Positions 26,028 through 37,431 of a stretch of DNA of 64,000 bases are shown here, one piece after another. The DNA lies in contig JADKHC010000010.1 of assembly GCA_016721945.1 (NCBI GenBank), forward strand, positions 1-64,000, given 5' to 3'. The DNA is from Verrucomicrobiota bacterium. Its GTDB lineage: Bacteria > Verrucomicrobiota > Verrucomicrobiia > Opitutales > Opitutaceae. The notes beneath the pieces are model-generated. The model did not search any database. It was not told the DNA's origin and saw nothing but the letters and a program-made list of their open reading frames with translations. The stretch's first letter is position 1; each line of letters begins with the position of its first letter. A program made the position numbers and the translations under genes.

Positions 26028-27228
26028 AACCAAATATATCGGTGCCGTCGAAATCGGTACATCGAAAGTCACCGTCCTGATCGGCGAGCTGTCCCAGGGA
26101 CGCAGCCTGAGCATTATCGGTTTTGGCGAATGTCAGTCGCGCGGCGTGCTCAAGGGCGCGGTCATGGATTTCCGTTCGGCCAGCGACGCAACCCACAGCG
26201 CGCTGCTCGCGGCTGAAAGCAATGCCGGCGTGCGTATCGACGAAGTTTATCTCGCGCAGGCGGGTGGCCATCTTGACGGTTTTTATAACGAGGCGTCGGT
26301 TAATGTTTCCGCTGCGGACAACATGGTGAGCGCGATCGATATCGATACCGTTTGTCGACTCGCGAAAGCCAAGGCTTTGCCCGATGGGCGCATGGTGGTT
26401 CATAATATCCGACGGCCGTTCCGGCTTGATGGACGGCTCGTGCCGGACCCCGAGCATCTGGTTGGTCAGCGTTTGGAGGTAGGATATTGGACGGTACACG
26501 GTCAGGAAAATAAGATCGCCGACAACATCCACGTGATCCGCGGATTTAATGTGCCGGTGGCCGAACTTATTCTCACCAGTCTGGCCTCGGGCACCATGGT
26601 CACCTCGGCCGAAGATCGGCAAAATGGCGTGCTCGTGATCGACATCGGCGGCGGCACGACCGACTACGCGCTTTATCACGATGGCTGCGCCTACACGACC
26701 GGCGTGATCTCTGTCGGTGGCAGTCATCTCACCAACGATCTCAGTCTCGGACTTCGCCTAACCGAAGGACAGGCGGAAAAGTTGAAGCTGCGTTTTGGTT
26801 CCGGCACCGTTATCACTCGCGATAAGAGCGAAAAAGTCTGGCTCAACGGCGACTTCGCCATCGGCGACCGCCAATTCCCGCGTCAGGCGATCGAGCAAAT
26901 CACGTCGGCGCGTGTTTGGGAGATTTTCGAAGTGGTGAAAAAGAAACTGGGCGTTTCCTTCGTGCCCGAGCGTTTGACGGCGGGCATCGTCTTGACCGGT
27001 GGCACCTCGAAGCTTCCCGGCATAGCTGAGGCGGCGGCCAAGGTTTTTGGCGTTACCGCCCGGTTAGGGGAAGTGCCCGGCTATATCAACGAGAACCTGC
27101 GCGATCCGGGTTTCAGCACTGCGCTCGGCTTATTATATTTCGGACTCAACTCCAGCGCTGAAGCCGCCGTGGCCGGCCAAAGCCGACGTCGCAACGGATT
27201 TTTCAGCCGCTTGTTCGCCAACGCCTGA
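26017..27228 (+). CDS. ftsA: cell division protein FtsA
   Basis: FtsA is the actin-like protein anchoring FtsZ to the membrane. The 403-residue product begins at a GTG overlapping the ftsQ stop, with YIGAVEIGTSKVTVLIGE (phosphate 1), DIGGGTTDYALY (phosphate 2) and IVLTGGTSKLPGI (adenosine motif), and ends in a basic amphipathic tail (GQSRRRNGFFSRLFANA) that fits the membrane-targeting helix. ftsZ follows within nine bases. Confidence 0.94.
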   Translation: MSSRTKYIGAVEIGTSKVTVLIGELSQGRSLSIIGFGECQSRGVLKGAVMDFRSASDATHSALLAAESNAGVRIDEVYLAQAGGHLDGFYNEASVNVSAADNMVSAIDIDTVCRLAKAKALPDGRMVVHNIRRPFRLDGRLVPDPEHLVGQRLEVGYWTVHGQENKIADNIHVIRGFNVPVAELILTSLASGTMVTSAEDRQNGVLVIDIGGGTTDYALYHDGCAYTTGVISVGGSHLTNDLSLGLRLTEGQAEKLKLRFGSGTVITRDKSEKVWLNGDFAIGDRQFPRQAIEQITSARVWEIFEVVKKKLGVSFVPERLTAGIVLTGGTSKLPGIAEAAAKVFGVTARLGEVPGYINENLRDPGFSTALGLLYFGLNSSAEAAVAGQSRRRNGFFSRLFANA

Positions 27229-27236
27229 ACGCCGAC

Positions 27237-28544
27237 ATGCAACCGAACATGAATCCTAACGAACTACCTCTTACCGCCGAAATCCTGGCTGATCGCAGCA
27301 TCGCGATCAAATTAGTCGGCGTCGGCGGTGCCGGTTCCAACGCCGTCGATCGCCTGAAGATGGAGAATCTTGAGCGCCTCCAGATGGCGGTGATCAACAC
27401 CGATTTTCAGGCGCTGTCGTCTTCGCCTGTGCAGGACAAGGTTCTCATCGGCACTTCCGTGACGCGCGGACTCGGCGCGGGCGGCGATCCCGATCTCGGT
27501 CGCGAAGCAGCCGAGGCGGATCGCGAAAAAGTTGCCGCGATCGTCAAGGGTTGCGACTTGGTTTTCCTGATTGCTGGCATGGGCGGTGGCACGGGCAGTG
27601 GCGCGGCACCGATCGTGGCCGAGGTCGCTTCCGAAGCTGGGGCGCTCGTGATCGCTTTTGTGACGATGCCGTTCACGTTTGAAGGCGGTCGTCGCGTCAA
27701 GCAGGCCGAAGAAGGTTTGATGGCGCTCCGGCGTTGTTGCGATGCGGTGATTCCGCTGCCCAACGACATGTTGCTCCAAGAGGCCGAGGACGGCGAGACG
27801 GCGCTCGACTCCTTTGCCCGGGCGGACGAATGGATCGGCCGTGCGGTGCGCTCGATTTGGGCGATGATGTTTCGCACCGGCCTGATCAACCTCGATTTTG
27901 CAACGCTGCGTCAGGCGTTTTATCAGCGCGGCGGCAAGACGCTTTTCGGTCTGGGCAATGGTTCGGGCGAGAACGCGGTGGCCGATGCCATCGAGAGCCT
28001 CAAGATGTGTCCGTTGCTGCACACGCCGGAATTTTCGCGTAAGGCCGACCGCATCCTCGTGAACATTGTCGGGGGCACCGACCTTACCTTGCCCAAGGTC
28101 AACGAAATCATGACCGCGGTGACCGAGCAGTTTGGCCGCGATTCTCATGTCATCATGGGCGCTGTCATCGACGAAGGAATGCAGAATCAGGTTGAAGTTT
28201 GTGTGCTGGGCACGACCGACATTAGTGGCCGCGGGGTGACGCCGCGTCGGCAAACGGTTGTGCAGAAGCCAAAACCTTCGATCTCGCTCACAAGCTTCCC
28301 GTTCGAAGAACAGCCACGCGCCAAGTCTGCCACGACTACAACCATCGTTGAGGTACCGCAGACCAAAACCGAGCAGCTGAAGGCGCAGCCCAAGGGCAAG
28401 GGGAGCGTGGCGCAGGAAGAATTATTTACCTTTGGTGAGGTCGAGAGCCGCGGCTTTTTCGACAAGACAGATCGCAACCTTTTCGAAGGCCAGGATCTCG
28501 ACGTCCCGACCTATCTTAGAAAGGGCATTAAAATTTCGATCTAA
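27237..28544 (+). CDS. ftsZ: cell division GTPase FtsZ, with a changed T7 loop
   Basis: FtsZ polymerises into the Z-ring. Seen: VGGAGSNAVDRL, VFLIAGMGGGTGSGAAP (tubulin signature), and a C-terminal spacer ending in DVPTYLRKGIKISI, the peptide that binds FtsA. The T7 catalytic loop reads GLINLDFATLRQAF near residue 220, where E. coli has NVDFADV: the first Asp is kept but the second acidic residue (Asp212 in E. coli) is Thr. Length is 435 residues. It closes the dcw row; a 136-base gap follows. Confidence 0.95.
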   Translation: MQPNMNPNELPLTAEILADRSIAIKLVGVGGAGSNAVDRLKMENLERLQMAVINTDFQALSSSPVQDKVLIGTSVTRGLGAGGDPDLGREAAEADREKVAAIVKGCDLVFLIAGMGGGTGSGAAPIVAEVASEAGALVIAFVTMPFTFEGGRRVKQAEEGLMALRRCCDAVIPLPNDMLLQEAEDGETALDSFARADEWIGRAVRSIWAMMFRTGLINLDFATLRQAFYQRGGKTLFGLGNGSGENAVADAIESLKMCPLLHTPEFSRKADRILVNIVGGTDLTLPKVNEIMTAVTEQFGRDSHVIMGAVIDEGMQNQVEVCVLGTTDISGRGVTPRRQTVVQKPKPSISLTSFPFEEQPRAKSATTTTIVEVPQTKTEQLKAQPKGKGSVAQEELFTFGEVESRGFFDKTDRNLFEGQDLDVPTYLRKGIKISI

Positions 28545-28680
28545 CGCGCCGAATAGTAACCTTCTGAGCTGCCGGTTCACCGCAGGTCAAAGTGACTATT
28601 TTGCGTGAAACGACTGCTGTTCGAAGGGATATCAGAGAATTCTGGTATCGCCGGAACGATCTCTCTGCTACTCTCCACTC

Positions 28681-29709
28681 ATGTTTATCGACGAATGTGT
28701 TATCAAAGTACTTGCCGGCGACGGTGGTCGCGGCTGCATAAGCTTTCGCCGAGAAAAGTATGAGCCCTGGGGCGGCCCGAACGGTGGCGACGGCGGCCGC
28801 GGTGGCGATGTCATCCTGCTGGGTGATGAGAACACTAATAATCTCATCGATTATAAGTTCAAACCGCACTGGAAGGCCGAACGTGGCGAACACGGTCAAG
28901 GCTCCGACCAGCACGGTAGCGACGGCAAACACTGCATTCTCCGCGTGCCGCTCGGCACCGTTGTAACGGACGAAGGCACCGGCAAGATCGTGGCCGAGGT
29001 CATCACCGAGGGCGAGAGCATCGTGCTTTGCAAAGGCGGCAACGGCGGCTGGGGCAATACGCACTTTAAGTCCTCGACCAATCGTGCGCCCAAGCGCTCC
29101 AATCCCGGCCACGAAGGTGAGCACGGCAACTATCGCCTCGTCCTAAAAAGTATTGCTGACGTCGGGCTCGTTGGTTTCCCCAACGCCGGTAAATCATCGC
29201 TCACCGGACGCATCACCAAAGCGCACCCGAAGACTGCGGCATATCCGTTTACCACCCTGCATCCGCAGATTGGCGTGATCGAACTGCCCAAGCATTACGA
29301 CCGTCTTTTGCTGGCCGACGTGCCCGGTTTGATCGAAGGCGCGAGCGAGAATCGCGGGCTGGGGCATCGGTTTTTGAAGCACATCGAACGTTGCGCGCTG
29401 CTCATGTTTCTCATCGACATGGCGGGCGTCGATGCTCGCGATCCGCGCGAAGATTACGCCACGTTGCTCAGCGAACTCGGACTCTACGATAAGTCACTTT
29501 TGAAGAAGCCCCGTCTGGTCGTGGCCAATAAAATGGACCTCGGTGGCGCGGCGGCCAACCTCGTGAAATTCCGCAAACGCTACAAGACTGACCTGATCAA
29601 GATCTCGTGCGTGAGCGGCGAAGGTCTCGACGAACTAAAGGAAGCGCTCTATAAACGTGTGCGTGCCGACCGGCCTGAACCACGCCGAACCAAGAAGGTC
29701 GCTAGTTAA
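28681..29709 (+). CDS. obgE: Obg family GTPase
   Basis: ObgE/CgtA is a ribosome-associated GTPase involved in 50S assembly and stress control. The 342-residue product has the glycine-rich Obg fold (GDGGRGCISFRREKY, GGPNGGDGGRGG, KGGNGGWGNTHFKSSTN) at residues 1-155, then the G domain with GFPNAGKSSL (G1), DVPGLIEGA (G3) and NKMD (G4). The C-terminal Obg-specific domain of some relatives is absent, as in many bacteria. Confidence 0.95.
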   Translation: MFIDECVIKVLAGDGGRGCISFRREKYEPWGGPNGGDGGRGGDVILLGDENTNNLIDYKFKPHWKAERGEHGQGSDQHGSDGKHCILRVPLGTVVTDEGTGKIVAEVITEGESIVLCKGGNGGWGNTHFKSSTNRAPKRSNPGHEGEHGNYRLVLKSIADVGLVGFPNAGKSSLTGRITKAHPKTAAYPFTTLHPQIGVIELPKHYDRLLLADVPGLIEGASENRGLGHRFLKHIERCALLMFLIDMAGVDARDPREDYATLLSELGLYDKSLLKKPRLVVANKMDLGGAAANLVKFRKRYKTDLIKISCVSGEGLDELKEALYKRVRADRPEPRRTKKVAS

Positions 29710-29720
29710 TCACTCCAGCC

Positions 29721-30242
29721 ATGGCCAACGAACACCGTTCCCTGATGATGCGCGCCAACCGTTTGCTTGGGGCAAACTTGGTGGAGTTGAATCTTATCAA
29801 AATCGAGGACCTCGAAACGGCCAATGAGCGGCTGTTGGAGATAGTGGGTGGTGACATTGAAAATCCGCGCCAAAGCACGGTGCTGGGAATCCTTACCTAC
29901 GAAATGAAAGCAGTGAAGGAGGATGATGTTTTGCATCATCTGGTCGAAGATCACGGCGTGGGATTGATCGATCTTCGCAGCTACGAAGGCTCCGAAGAGC
30001 TCAAGAAGAAGCTCGATCTCGGCGCTTGCTGGGCGACCTGGACGGTGCCTTTCGATCATGACGAGGGTTTCTACTTCCTGGCGACGGCTTACTACATGAG
30101 CCCAGCCGTACGGACTTTTTGGGAGAAGCAGTTGGATGCGCCCATTATCTGGTATGGGGCCACCTTGGAAATGATCGGCGACTACCTGGAGAAACTATCG
30201 TCCTCAGCGAACGGTTCTATCGCAGCAGCTTCCAATTCCTGA
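29721..30242 (+). CDS. stand-alone MshEN/GspE N-terminal-like protein
   Basis: The 173-residue protein has two helical repeats (NRLLGANLVELNLIKIEDLETANERL; VLGILTYEMKAVKEDDVLHHLVEDHGVGLIDL) that resemble the N-terminal domain of type II secretion/type IV pilus ATPases, which in some proteins binds cyclic-di-GMP. It lacks the ATPase part and sits 18 bases before a complete PilB/GspE gene, so it could be a regulator or partner of that ATPase. The similarity is structural in style rather than strong. Confidence 0.6.
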   Translation: MANEHRSLMMRANRLLGANLVELNLIKIEDLETANERLLEIVGGDIENPRQSTVLGILTYEMKAVKEDDVLHHLVEDHGVGLIDLRSYEGSEELKKKLDLGACWATWTVPFDHDEGFYFLATAYYMSPAVRTFWEKQLDAPIIWYGATLEMIGDYLEKLSSSANGSIAAASNS

Positions 30243-30260
30243 TAAACTCGCTCACTTTCC

Positions 30261-31967
<1,707 letters not shown>

Positions 31968-31994
31968 CGCAGTACGCGCTGACCGCGTCGTTGG

Positions 31995-32684
31995 TTATTC
32001 CGTCTTTTGACTGGTTCCGCGTGTGCGCAGGGCCAGTATGCCCCAGGCAGCTACCCCGTAAAATGCGCCACCGATGTGTGCTACTGTGGCGACATGGATG
32101 TTGGCGTCGTCGAAACGGATCGCCCCACCGCCAACGCCTCGGTTGCGGATTTCGAGGAAAACTTCGATTACGTGAATGCCGAGGATCGCCGGCCAAAACC
32201 AGTCCAACCAGTTCTTTTGCCAGCCGCGGCAGGCAAGGAAAACCAGCAGGCCGACATTCACGCCGGAGAGGCCGCCGTAGATATTCATTGCCGGGTCGAA
32301 CCAGAAGATAGCGACACTGACGACGGCGGGTAGAATGAGGAGCGACACGCGGCTGAAGCCGGGCAGGGATTGTTGAAAGGCCCAGCCGATGACGATGAAA
32401 AGCGCGCCATCGGCTAAATAATGCGGCCAGCCAAAGTGGACGAGATGGCCGGTCCAGATGCGCCAGAGTTCTCCGTGGGCGATGTCGAGGCGGTTATAGA
32501 TCAGGTACTGCCGGAGTTCAGGCCAAGCCGTGGGCAGCAATGCGGAAAAAGTGACGACTAAATAGAGCCACGGAATATAGCGTGGGTTGAGGATGTCTTT
32601 GATCAGTTCGCGCATGTTAGTAGCCAGAGCTTTGTCGCGGTGTGCTTCGCTCACGATGCGGTTGGTCCCGGCTTCGGCGAGCAA
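31995..32684 (-). CDS. rhomboid/rhombosortase-like intramembrane serine protease
   Basis: The protein has about six membrane segments, the catalytic Ser in GLSGVNVGLL, the His in VAHIGGAFYG, and a GELWRIWTGHLVHF segment that in rhombosortases (sortase-like rhomboids that trim GlyGly-CTERM proteins) lies before the active site. Up to 229 residues; Met at 32615 (MRELIKDIL) is a likelier start by family length but has no clear ribosome site. It converges on the pilus ATPase gene. No GlyGly-CTERM substrate was seen in the window. Confidence 0.75.
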   Translation of the reverse strand: MLAEAGTNRIVSEAHRDKALATNMRELIKDILNPRYIPWLYLVVTFSALLPTAWPELRQYLIYNRLDIAHGELWRIWTGHLVHFGWPHYLADGALFIVIGWAFQQSLPGFSRVSLLILPAVVSVAIFWFDPAMNIYGGLSGVNVGLLVFLACRGWQKNWLDWFWPAILGIHVIEVFLEIRNRGVGGGAIRFDDANIHVATVAHIGGAFYGVAAWGILALRTRGTSQKTE

Positions 32685-32745
32685 AGATTATAACGAAACG
32701 GGCGCCTGCGTGAGTTTAAGAGGAAAGATTCAGCTCGTGGGACGA

Positions 32746-33831
32746 TCACACGTAAACACCGCCGCCGAGGAGTCGTTCGCCTTCGTGCAGTGCGAGGATC
32801 TGGCCGGAGGCGAGGGCGCGCTGCGGTTCGTGGAACTTGATCAAGGCCGTATCGCCTGTCTCGGGGATAAACTCTAGCACCACCCGTGGATCGCGGTAGC
32901 GCACGCGACCTTCGAGCATTCGGGCGGTGGTGATCGGTTCGGTATTCCAGCTGAGCGATTGAATCCGGATTTCCGATACAAAGAGCCCGGGTGCGTCGGC
33001 GTGATCGAAGGCGACGAGTAGTGCACGGTCGGCGGCGCGTTTTCCAACCACGACGTATTTCTCGAAATCGGTGTTCGACGGCACGCCGATACCGCGACGT
33101 TGGCCGATGGTATGATAGTAGTGCAGGCCGCGATGGCGGCCGAGTTCCTTGCCGTCGGTGGCCCGGACGATTGGGCCTGGTTCGTCAGGCACGTACTGAC
33201 GAAGGAAATCCTGCATTTTCACCTCGCCGATGAAGCAAATGCCTTGGCTGTCTTTCTTGCTCGCGGTGGTGAGGCCCGCTTCGCTGGCGATACGGCGTAG
33301 TTCAGGTTTTGGAAGATGGCCGATGGGGAAACGGGCATCGCGGAGCTGCTCCTGATTGAGGAGGGCGAGGAAGTAGGACTGGTCTTTGTTTTTGTCGGCA
33401 CCTTCGAGCAGTGAGTAGGTGCCATCACTGTTCGTTCCCCGCCGTGCGTAGTGACCGGTGGCGACGGCGGAAAAGCCATTGTCCTTGGCCCATGCGCGGA
33501 ACACGCCGAACTTGATTTCACGATTGCACATGATGTCTGGGTTGGGCGTGAGGCCGCGTCGGTATCCGTCCAAGAGATACGCGACGACGCGTTCGCGATA
33601 TTCCTGCATGAGGTTGACGACGCGAAACTCGATGCCCAGCTGGTCCGCCACTGCGCGGGCGTCATCGATGTCCTGTTGCCACGGGCAGTGGCCGATAATG
33701 TTGTCCTCGTTGATCCAGTTTTTCATGTAAGCGCCGACGAGGTCGTGACCCTGTTGTTTCAACAACAAGGCGGCGACGGAGCTGTCGACTCCGCCGGACA
33801 TGGCGACGAGGATTTTTTGGCGATTTGGCAA
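32746..33831 (-). CDS. mnmA: tRNA-specific 2-thiouridylase MnmA
   Basis: MnmA thiolates U34 of Lys, Glu and Gln tRNAs. The 361-residue product has the PP-loop AMSGGVDSSVAALLL near residues 9-23, NPDIMCNREIKFGVF holding the first catalytic Cys, SYFLALL, DSQGICFIGEV holding the second Cys, and GLHYYHTIGQRRGIGV. It stands alone, divergent from the phosphodiesterase gene. Confidence 0.95.
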   Translation of the reverse strand: MPNRQKILVAMSGGVDSSVAALLLKQQGHDLVGAYMKNWINEDNIIGHCPWQQDIDDARAVADQLGIEFRVVNLMQEYRERVVAYLLDGYRRGLTPNPDIMCNREIKFGVFRAWAKDNGFSAVATGHYARRGTNSDGTYSLLEGADKNKDQSYFLALLNQEQLRDARFPIGHLPKPELRRIASEAGLTTASKKDSQGICFIGEVKMQDFLRQYVPDEPGPIVRATDGKELGRHRGLHYYHTIGQRRGIGVPSNTDFEKYVVVGKRAADRALLVAFDHADAPGLFVSEIRIQSLSWNTEPITTARMLEGRVRYRDPRVVLEFIPETGDTALIKFHEPQRALASGQILALHEGERLLGGGVYV

Positions 33832-33923
33832 CCCAACTACGACGACTGACCTAGGGTGCTTTTGTCAACTGAACGTAATCGCCATGGGCTTTACACGGCA
33901 CCTGCGTAAGCTATTAAACCTGC

Positions 33924-34853
33924 ATGAAATTTGTGTCTGCGCTGTTTTTTTTCGTTCTGGCTGCGTTGTCGGGTCGCGGGCAGTCCGCGATTCCTGTCGC
34001 GAAACCGCAACGGCCGATTCCGGCAGTACAGCACGTGCTGATCATCAGTATAGACGGCTTGCGTCCGGACCGTGCCTTGCTGGCGGACATGCCGAAACTT
34101 CGAAGCCTCCTTAAGCAGGGTGCGTACACATTTTGGGCAAAAACCACGGCCGTTTCCATCACGCTTCCGTCGCACGTGAGCATGCTGACTGGTGTTACGC
34201 CAGGCAAACATGGCATCGAATGGAACCGCGTCTTGCCATTTAAAGAACCGGTTTACCCGAATGTGCCGACGATTTTCGAAATGGCTACGAGGGCTGGTTA
34301 TACTGCTGCAATGGTGGCCGGGAAAGCGAAGTTTTCTACACTCGCGAAACCGGGTACGGTCATGTGCGCCGAGGTGCCCGATGGAAACACCCAAAGTAAT
34401 AACGAGGCTGTCGTGCTCCGTGCCGTCGAGCTGATTGAAACGAAAAAGCCTGATCTGCTCTTCGTGCATTTTCCAGATGCGGACGCGGTTGGCCACGCCT
34501 TGGGCTGGGGTTCGCCCGAACAGCTTGCGTGTATTGAAAAAACGGATCGTCAGCTCGGCGAACTGCTCGCGGCGCTCGACTGCACGGACCTGCGGGCTTC
34601 GACGTTTATTATTATCACGGCTGATCATGGCGGCGCGGGTCTCACGCATGGTGCAGACGATGCCCGTAGTCGTCATATTCCCTGGATCGCGGTTGGGCCA
34701 GGTGTGCGGAAAAATTTCGACCTCACGACGAGCGCCTCGCTCGAAGTCCGTACCGAAGACACCTGCGCCACGGCGTGTTATTTGCTGGGTCTGCGGCAGG
34801 CACCGTATTTTGACGGTCATCCGGTGATGCTGGCGTTTGAAGTTGCGCCGTAG
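33924..34853 (+). CDS. secreted type I phosphodiesterase/nucleotide pyrophosphatase family enzyme
   Basis: The 309-residue protein has a signal peptide (residues 1-20) and an alkaline-phosphatase-like metal fold: VLIISIDGLRPD (metal Asp), SITLPSHVSMLTGVTPGKHG with the Thr nucleophile, FVHFPDADAVGHALGW (metal Asp and His) and IIITADHGGAGLTHG (metal Asp-His). This matches the NPP/phosphodiesterase family that hydrolyses phosphodiesters or nucleotides outside the cytoplasm. The exact substrate cannot be told. It is shorter than eukaryotic NPPs but normal for bacterial members. Confidence 0.85.
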   Translation: MKFVSALFFFVLAALSGRGQSAIPVAKPQRPIPAVQHVLIISIDGLRPDRALLADMPKLRSLLKQGAYTFWAKTTAVSITLPSHVSMLTGVTPGKHGIEWNRVLPFKEPVYPNVPTIFEMATRAGYTAAMVAGKAKFSTLAKPGTVMCAEVPDGNTQSNNEAVVLRAVELIETKKPDLLFVHFPDADAVGHALGWGSPEQLACIEKTDRQLGELLAALDCTDLRASTFIIITADHGGAGLTHGADDARSRHIPWIAVGPGVRKNFDLTTSASLEVRTEDTCATACYLLGLRQAPYFDGHPVMLAFEVAP

Positions 34854-34955
34854 GTGGTGCGCAACACGCGCAGGGTATAGCTAATACCTGCCTAAGGCGC
34901 GGCATTTTCCTTCTTGTCCCGCTAAACTGGCTTAGCGCATGATACGCGCACGCTA

Positions 34956-37397
34956 ATGCCCAATCGCGAATGCAGAATTGCCCAGGCCTGGCTTGAATCC
35001 CCCTCGCGCGGCGTCATCGAGTTGACCCGTGACTGGCACGCGCGTTATGCGCCACCGCTGCTGCTCGGGCCCGACGGTCCGAGTTTCACCACGCTGACGA
35101 AGGTGCCTGATTATGTTTTCGGAGCGGAGAGTGCGTATTTCGCGAACAAGAAGGCGGAAATCTTTTTCTTCCTGCGCCTCGACCGCCATCCCGAACTCGC
35201 CGCTGCGGGCACGACTGTTTACCTCGCGGGCGATTTCAACGGCTGGCAAAACGCTGTCGGTCAGGCCGAGTGGCAGCTGCGCCCGGCCAAGCTCGCTGGC
35301 GACCCTGTGCTTCTTTGGTCAGGCCCCGCACGCCGTTTTTATACCGAACCATACGCCAGGTTTAAATTTGTCACGGGCGAACACCGCTGGCTCGACGTTT
35401 CGGCCATGGCGCCCAACGCCGTGCGCGATGACAGCGGTAGCGTCAACTACATGGTTGATCCCGAGCGCACCGGCCAGCATTTGTTCCAGTTCACACTCGC
35501 TGCGCCGCTTGATCTCGCGAAAATCTGCACCATGGTCTGGCAGGGCGACGAGTCGGGGCAAAACGTTCCGCTGCGACCGGGCGAGTTCTTTTTTAGATAT
35601 TGCAGCGATGCACCGCTCGGCGCGCTCGTGCGGGGAGGGGAGACGATCTTCCGGCTCTTTGCTTCGCGTGCTTCCAGTGTGGAGCTGTGCGTCTCTCAAG
35701 ACCTCGAAAAATCCGCCGCCGCGCACCGTTATCCGCTCACGCATCGCGCCGACCACGTCTGGGAAGTCACGCTCGCGGAGAATCTCCACGGCTGGTATTA
35801 CTGGTACCACATCGATGGACCTAGCGATGTGTTCGGTCAGTTCGATCCGACGCAAAAAATCCTCGATCCTTACGCTATCGCCACGGTGGACCGCACCGGC
35901 CCCGGCATCGTGATTGATCGCGCCATGGTTCCGCCGCCTGAGCGCGAGTTCTGTACCCCGGGCTGGCAGGATCTGGTGATTGCCGAGGCGCATGTGCGCG
36001 ACCTTGTGGATCGCGCTCCGGTGAAACTTGCCGTGGCCGAGCGCCGTGGCTTCACCGGCTTGCGCAAATGGGTTGAGAGTCCCGGTTTCTACCTGCACCA
36101 CCTCGGTATCAACGCCGTCGAACTTCAGCCCGTGCAGGAATTCGATAACCGCACGCCCGAGGAATACCACTGGGGCTACATGACGAACAACTACTTTGCT
36201 CCAGAAAGCAGTTACGCGCTCGATCCGCTGCGCGCCTCTGGCATCACGGAGTTGCAGGAACTCGTCGCCGCCTTCCATAAGCGCGGCATCGCCGTGATTC
36301 TCGATGTTGTCTATAACCACGTGGGAGAACCAGCCCACCTGATGCTTATCGACAAACTCTACTACTTCGAGATGGACAGCGCCGGACAGCTCTCGAATTG
36401 GAGTGGGTGTGGCAACGACCTGCGTGCCGATGCTGCCATGGCTAAACGCCTCATCATCGACAGCCTCTCTCACCTCGTGGAGATGTACGGCATCGACGGC
36501 TTCCGCCTCGATCTCGCCGAACTCCTCGGGCTCGAAGTGTTGCGCGATGTCGAGATCGCGCTCAAGCGTGTGAAACCCGACGTCATCCTTATTGCTGAAC
36601 CGTGGAGCTTCCGAGGCCACATCGCTGGCCAGCTGCGCGACACCGGCTGGGCGTCGTGGAATGATGGATACCGCAATTTCCTACGCGACTTTGTGCGTGG
36701 TGGCTCCTCGCGTGACGCCTTCGAATATTATCTCAAAGGCTCGCCCTGGCATTTTGCCAAATGGCCTGCGCAGACCGTCAACTATACCGAGTCGCACGAC
36801 GACCGATCGTGGATCGATATGATCACGGAGAATCCCGGTCACAACGGCTCCGATCCGACCGCTAACGACCGTCGGCGCACACACCTGATGGCCGCCGTGC
36901 TCTTCTCATCGATCGGCATTCCCATGCTCGCGGCTGGTCAGGATTTCCTGCGCTCGAAAAACGGCATCAACAACACCTACCTGCTCGGCGCGGTCAACGC
37001 GCTCGACTACCGCCGCATCTACCGCTTCTCCGCGACGCACACGTATTTTGCCGATTGGATTGCGTTCCGCCGCTCCGAAGCAGGCTCGCTCCTGCGCCTC
37101 TTCTCACGCCCGAGCGAAACGTTTTTCCGCTTCATCTTCGCGCCCGATTCGAATGCGGGTGCCGCGATCTACAACGCCGATTTCAGCCAAGGCCACCGCC
37201 GCCTGCTCTTGGCCGTGAACCCGACGCTCTATGACGTCTCAATTCCCCTCGGTGACGAAATCGCCTCGGGCAATTGGTGCCAGCTGGCCGATCACGAACG
37301 GTTCTTCGGTTCCAAAACGCGCGACACCGCCCAAGGCATCGAACCCAACCTCTTCCTTCCGGCACTTGGTTGTGGTTTGTGGGTGAGCGAAGGGTGA
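34956..37397 (+). CDS. CBM48-GH13 alpha-glucan debranching-type enzyme
   Basis: The 813-residue protein begins with an immunoglobulin-like carbohydrate module (VYLAGDFNGWQNAV near residue 90) and a second N-terminal beta domain (ETIFRLFASRASSVELCV), then a GH13 barrel: AVELQPVQEFDN, ILDVVYNHVGE (region I), DGFRLDLAELL near residue 517 (nucleophile Asp), ILIAEPWSF near 546 (acid/base Glu) and YTESHDDRSWID near 612 (third Asp). The layout resembles pullulanase or glycogen-debranching enzymes. No clear signal peptide, so probably cytoplasmic glycogen or starch handling. Exact bond specificity is not decided. Confidence 0.88.
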   Translation: MPNRECRIAQAWLESPSRGVIELTRDWHARYAPPLLLGPDGPSFTTLTKVPDYVFGAESAYFANKKAEIFFFLRLDRHPELAAAGTTVYLAGDFNGWQNAVGQAEWQLRPAKLAGDPVLLWSGPARRFYTEPYARFKFVTGEHRWLDVSAMAPNAVRDDSGSVNYMVDPERTGQHLFQFTLAAPLDLAKICTMVWQGDESGQNVPLRPGEFFFRYCSDAPLGALVRGGETIFRLFASRASSVELCVSQDLEKSAAAHRYPLTHRADHVWEVTLAENLHGWYYWYHIDGPSDVFGQFDPTQKILDPYAIATVDRTGPGIVIDRAMVPPPEREFCTPGWQDLVIAEAHVRDLVDRAPVKLAVAERRGFTGLRKWVESPGFYLHHLGINAVELQPVQEFDNRTPEEYHWGYMTNNYFAPESSYALDPLRASGITELQELVAAFHKRGIAVILDVVYNHVGEPAHLMLIDKLYYFEMDSAGQLSNWSGCGNDLRADAAMAKRLIIDSLSHLVEMYGIDGFRLDLAELLGLEVLRDVEIALKRVKPDVILIAEPWSFRGHIAGQLRDTGWASWNDGYRNFLRDFVRGGSSRDAFEYYLKGSPWHFAKWPAQTVNYTESHDDRSWIDMITENPGHNGSDPTANDRRRTHLMAAVLFSSIGIPMLAAGQDFLRSKNGINNTYLLGAVNALDYRRIYRFSATHTYFADWIAFRRSEAGSLLRLFSRPSETFFRFIFAPDSNAGAAIYNADFSQGHRRLLLAVNPTLYDVSIPLGDEIASGNWCQLADHERFFGSKTRDTAQGIEPNLFLPALGCGLWVSEG

Positions 37398-37431
37398 GAT
37401 ATTTGTAACCTTGAATTACCATGTTAGTTCT

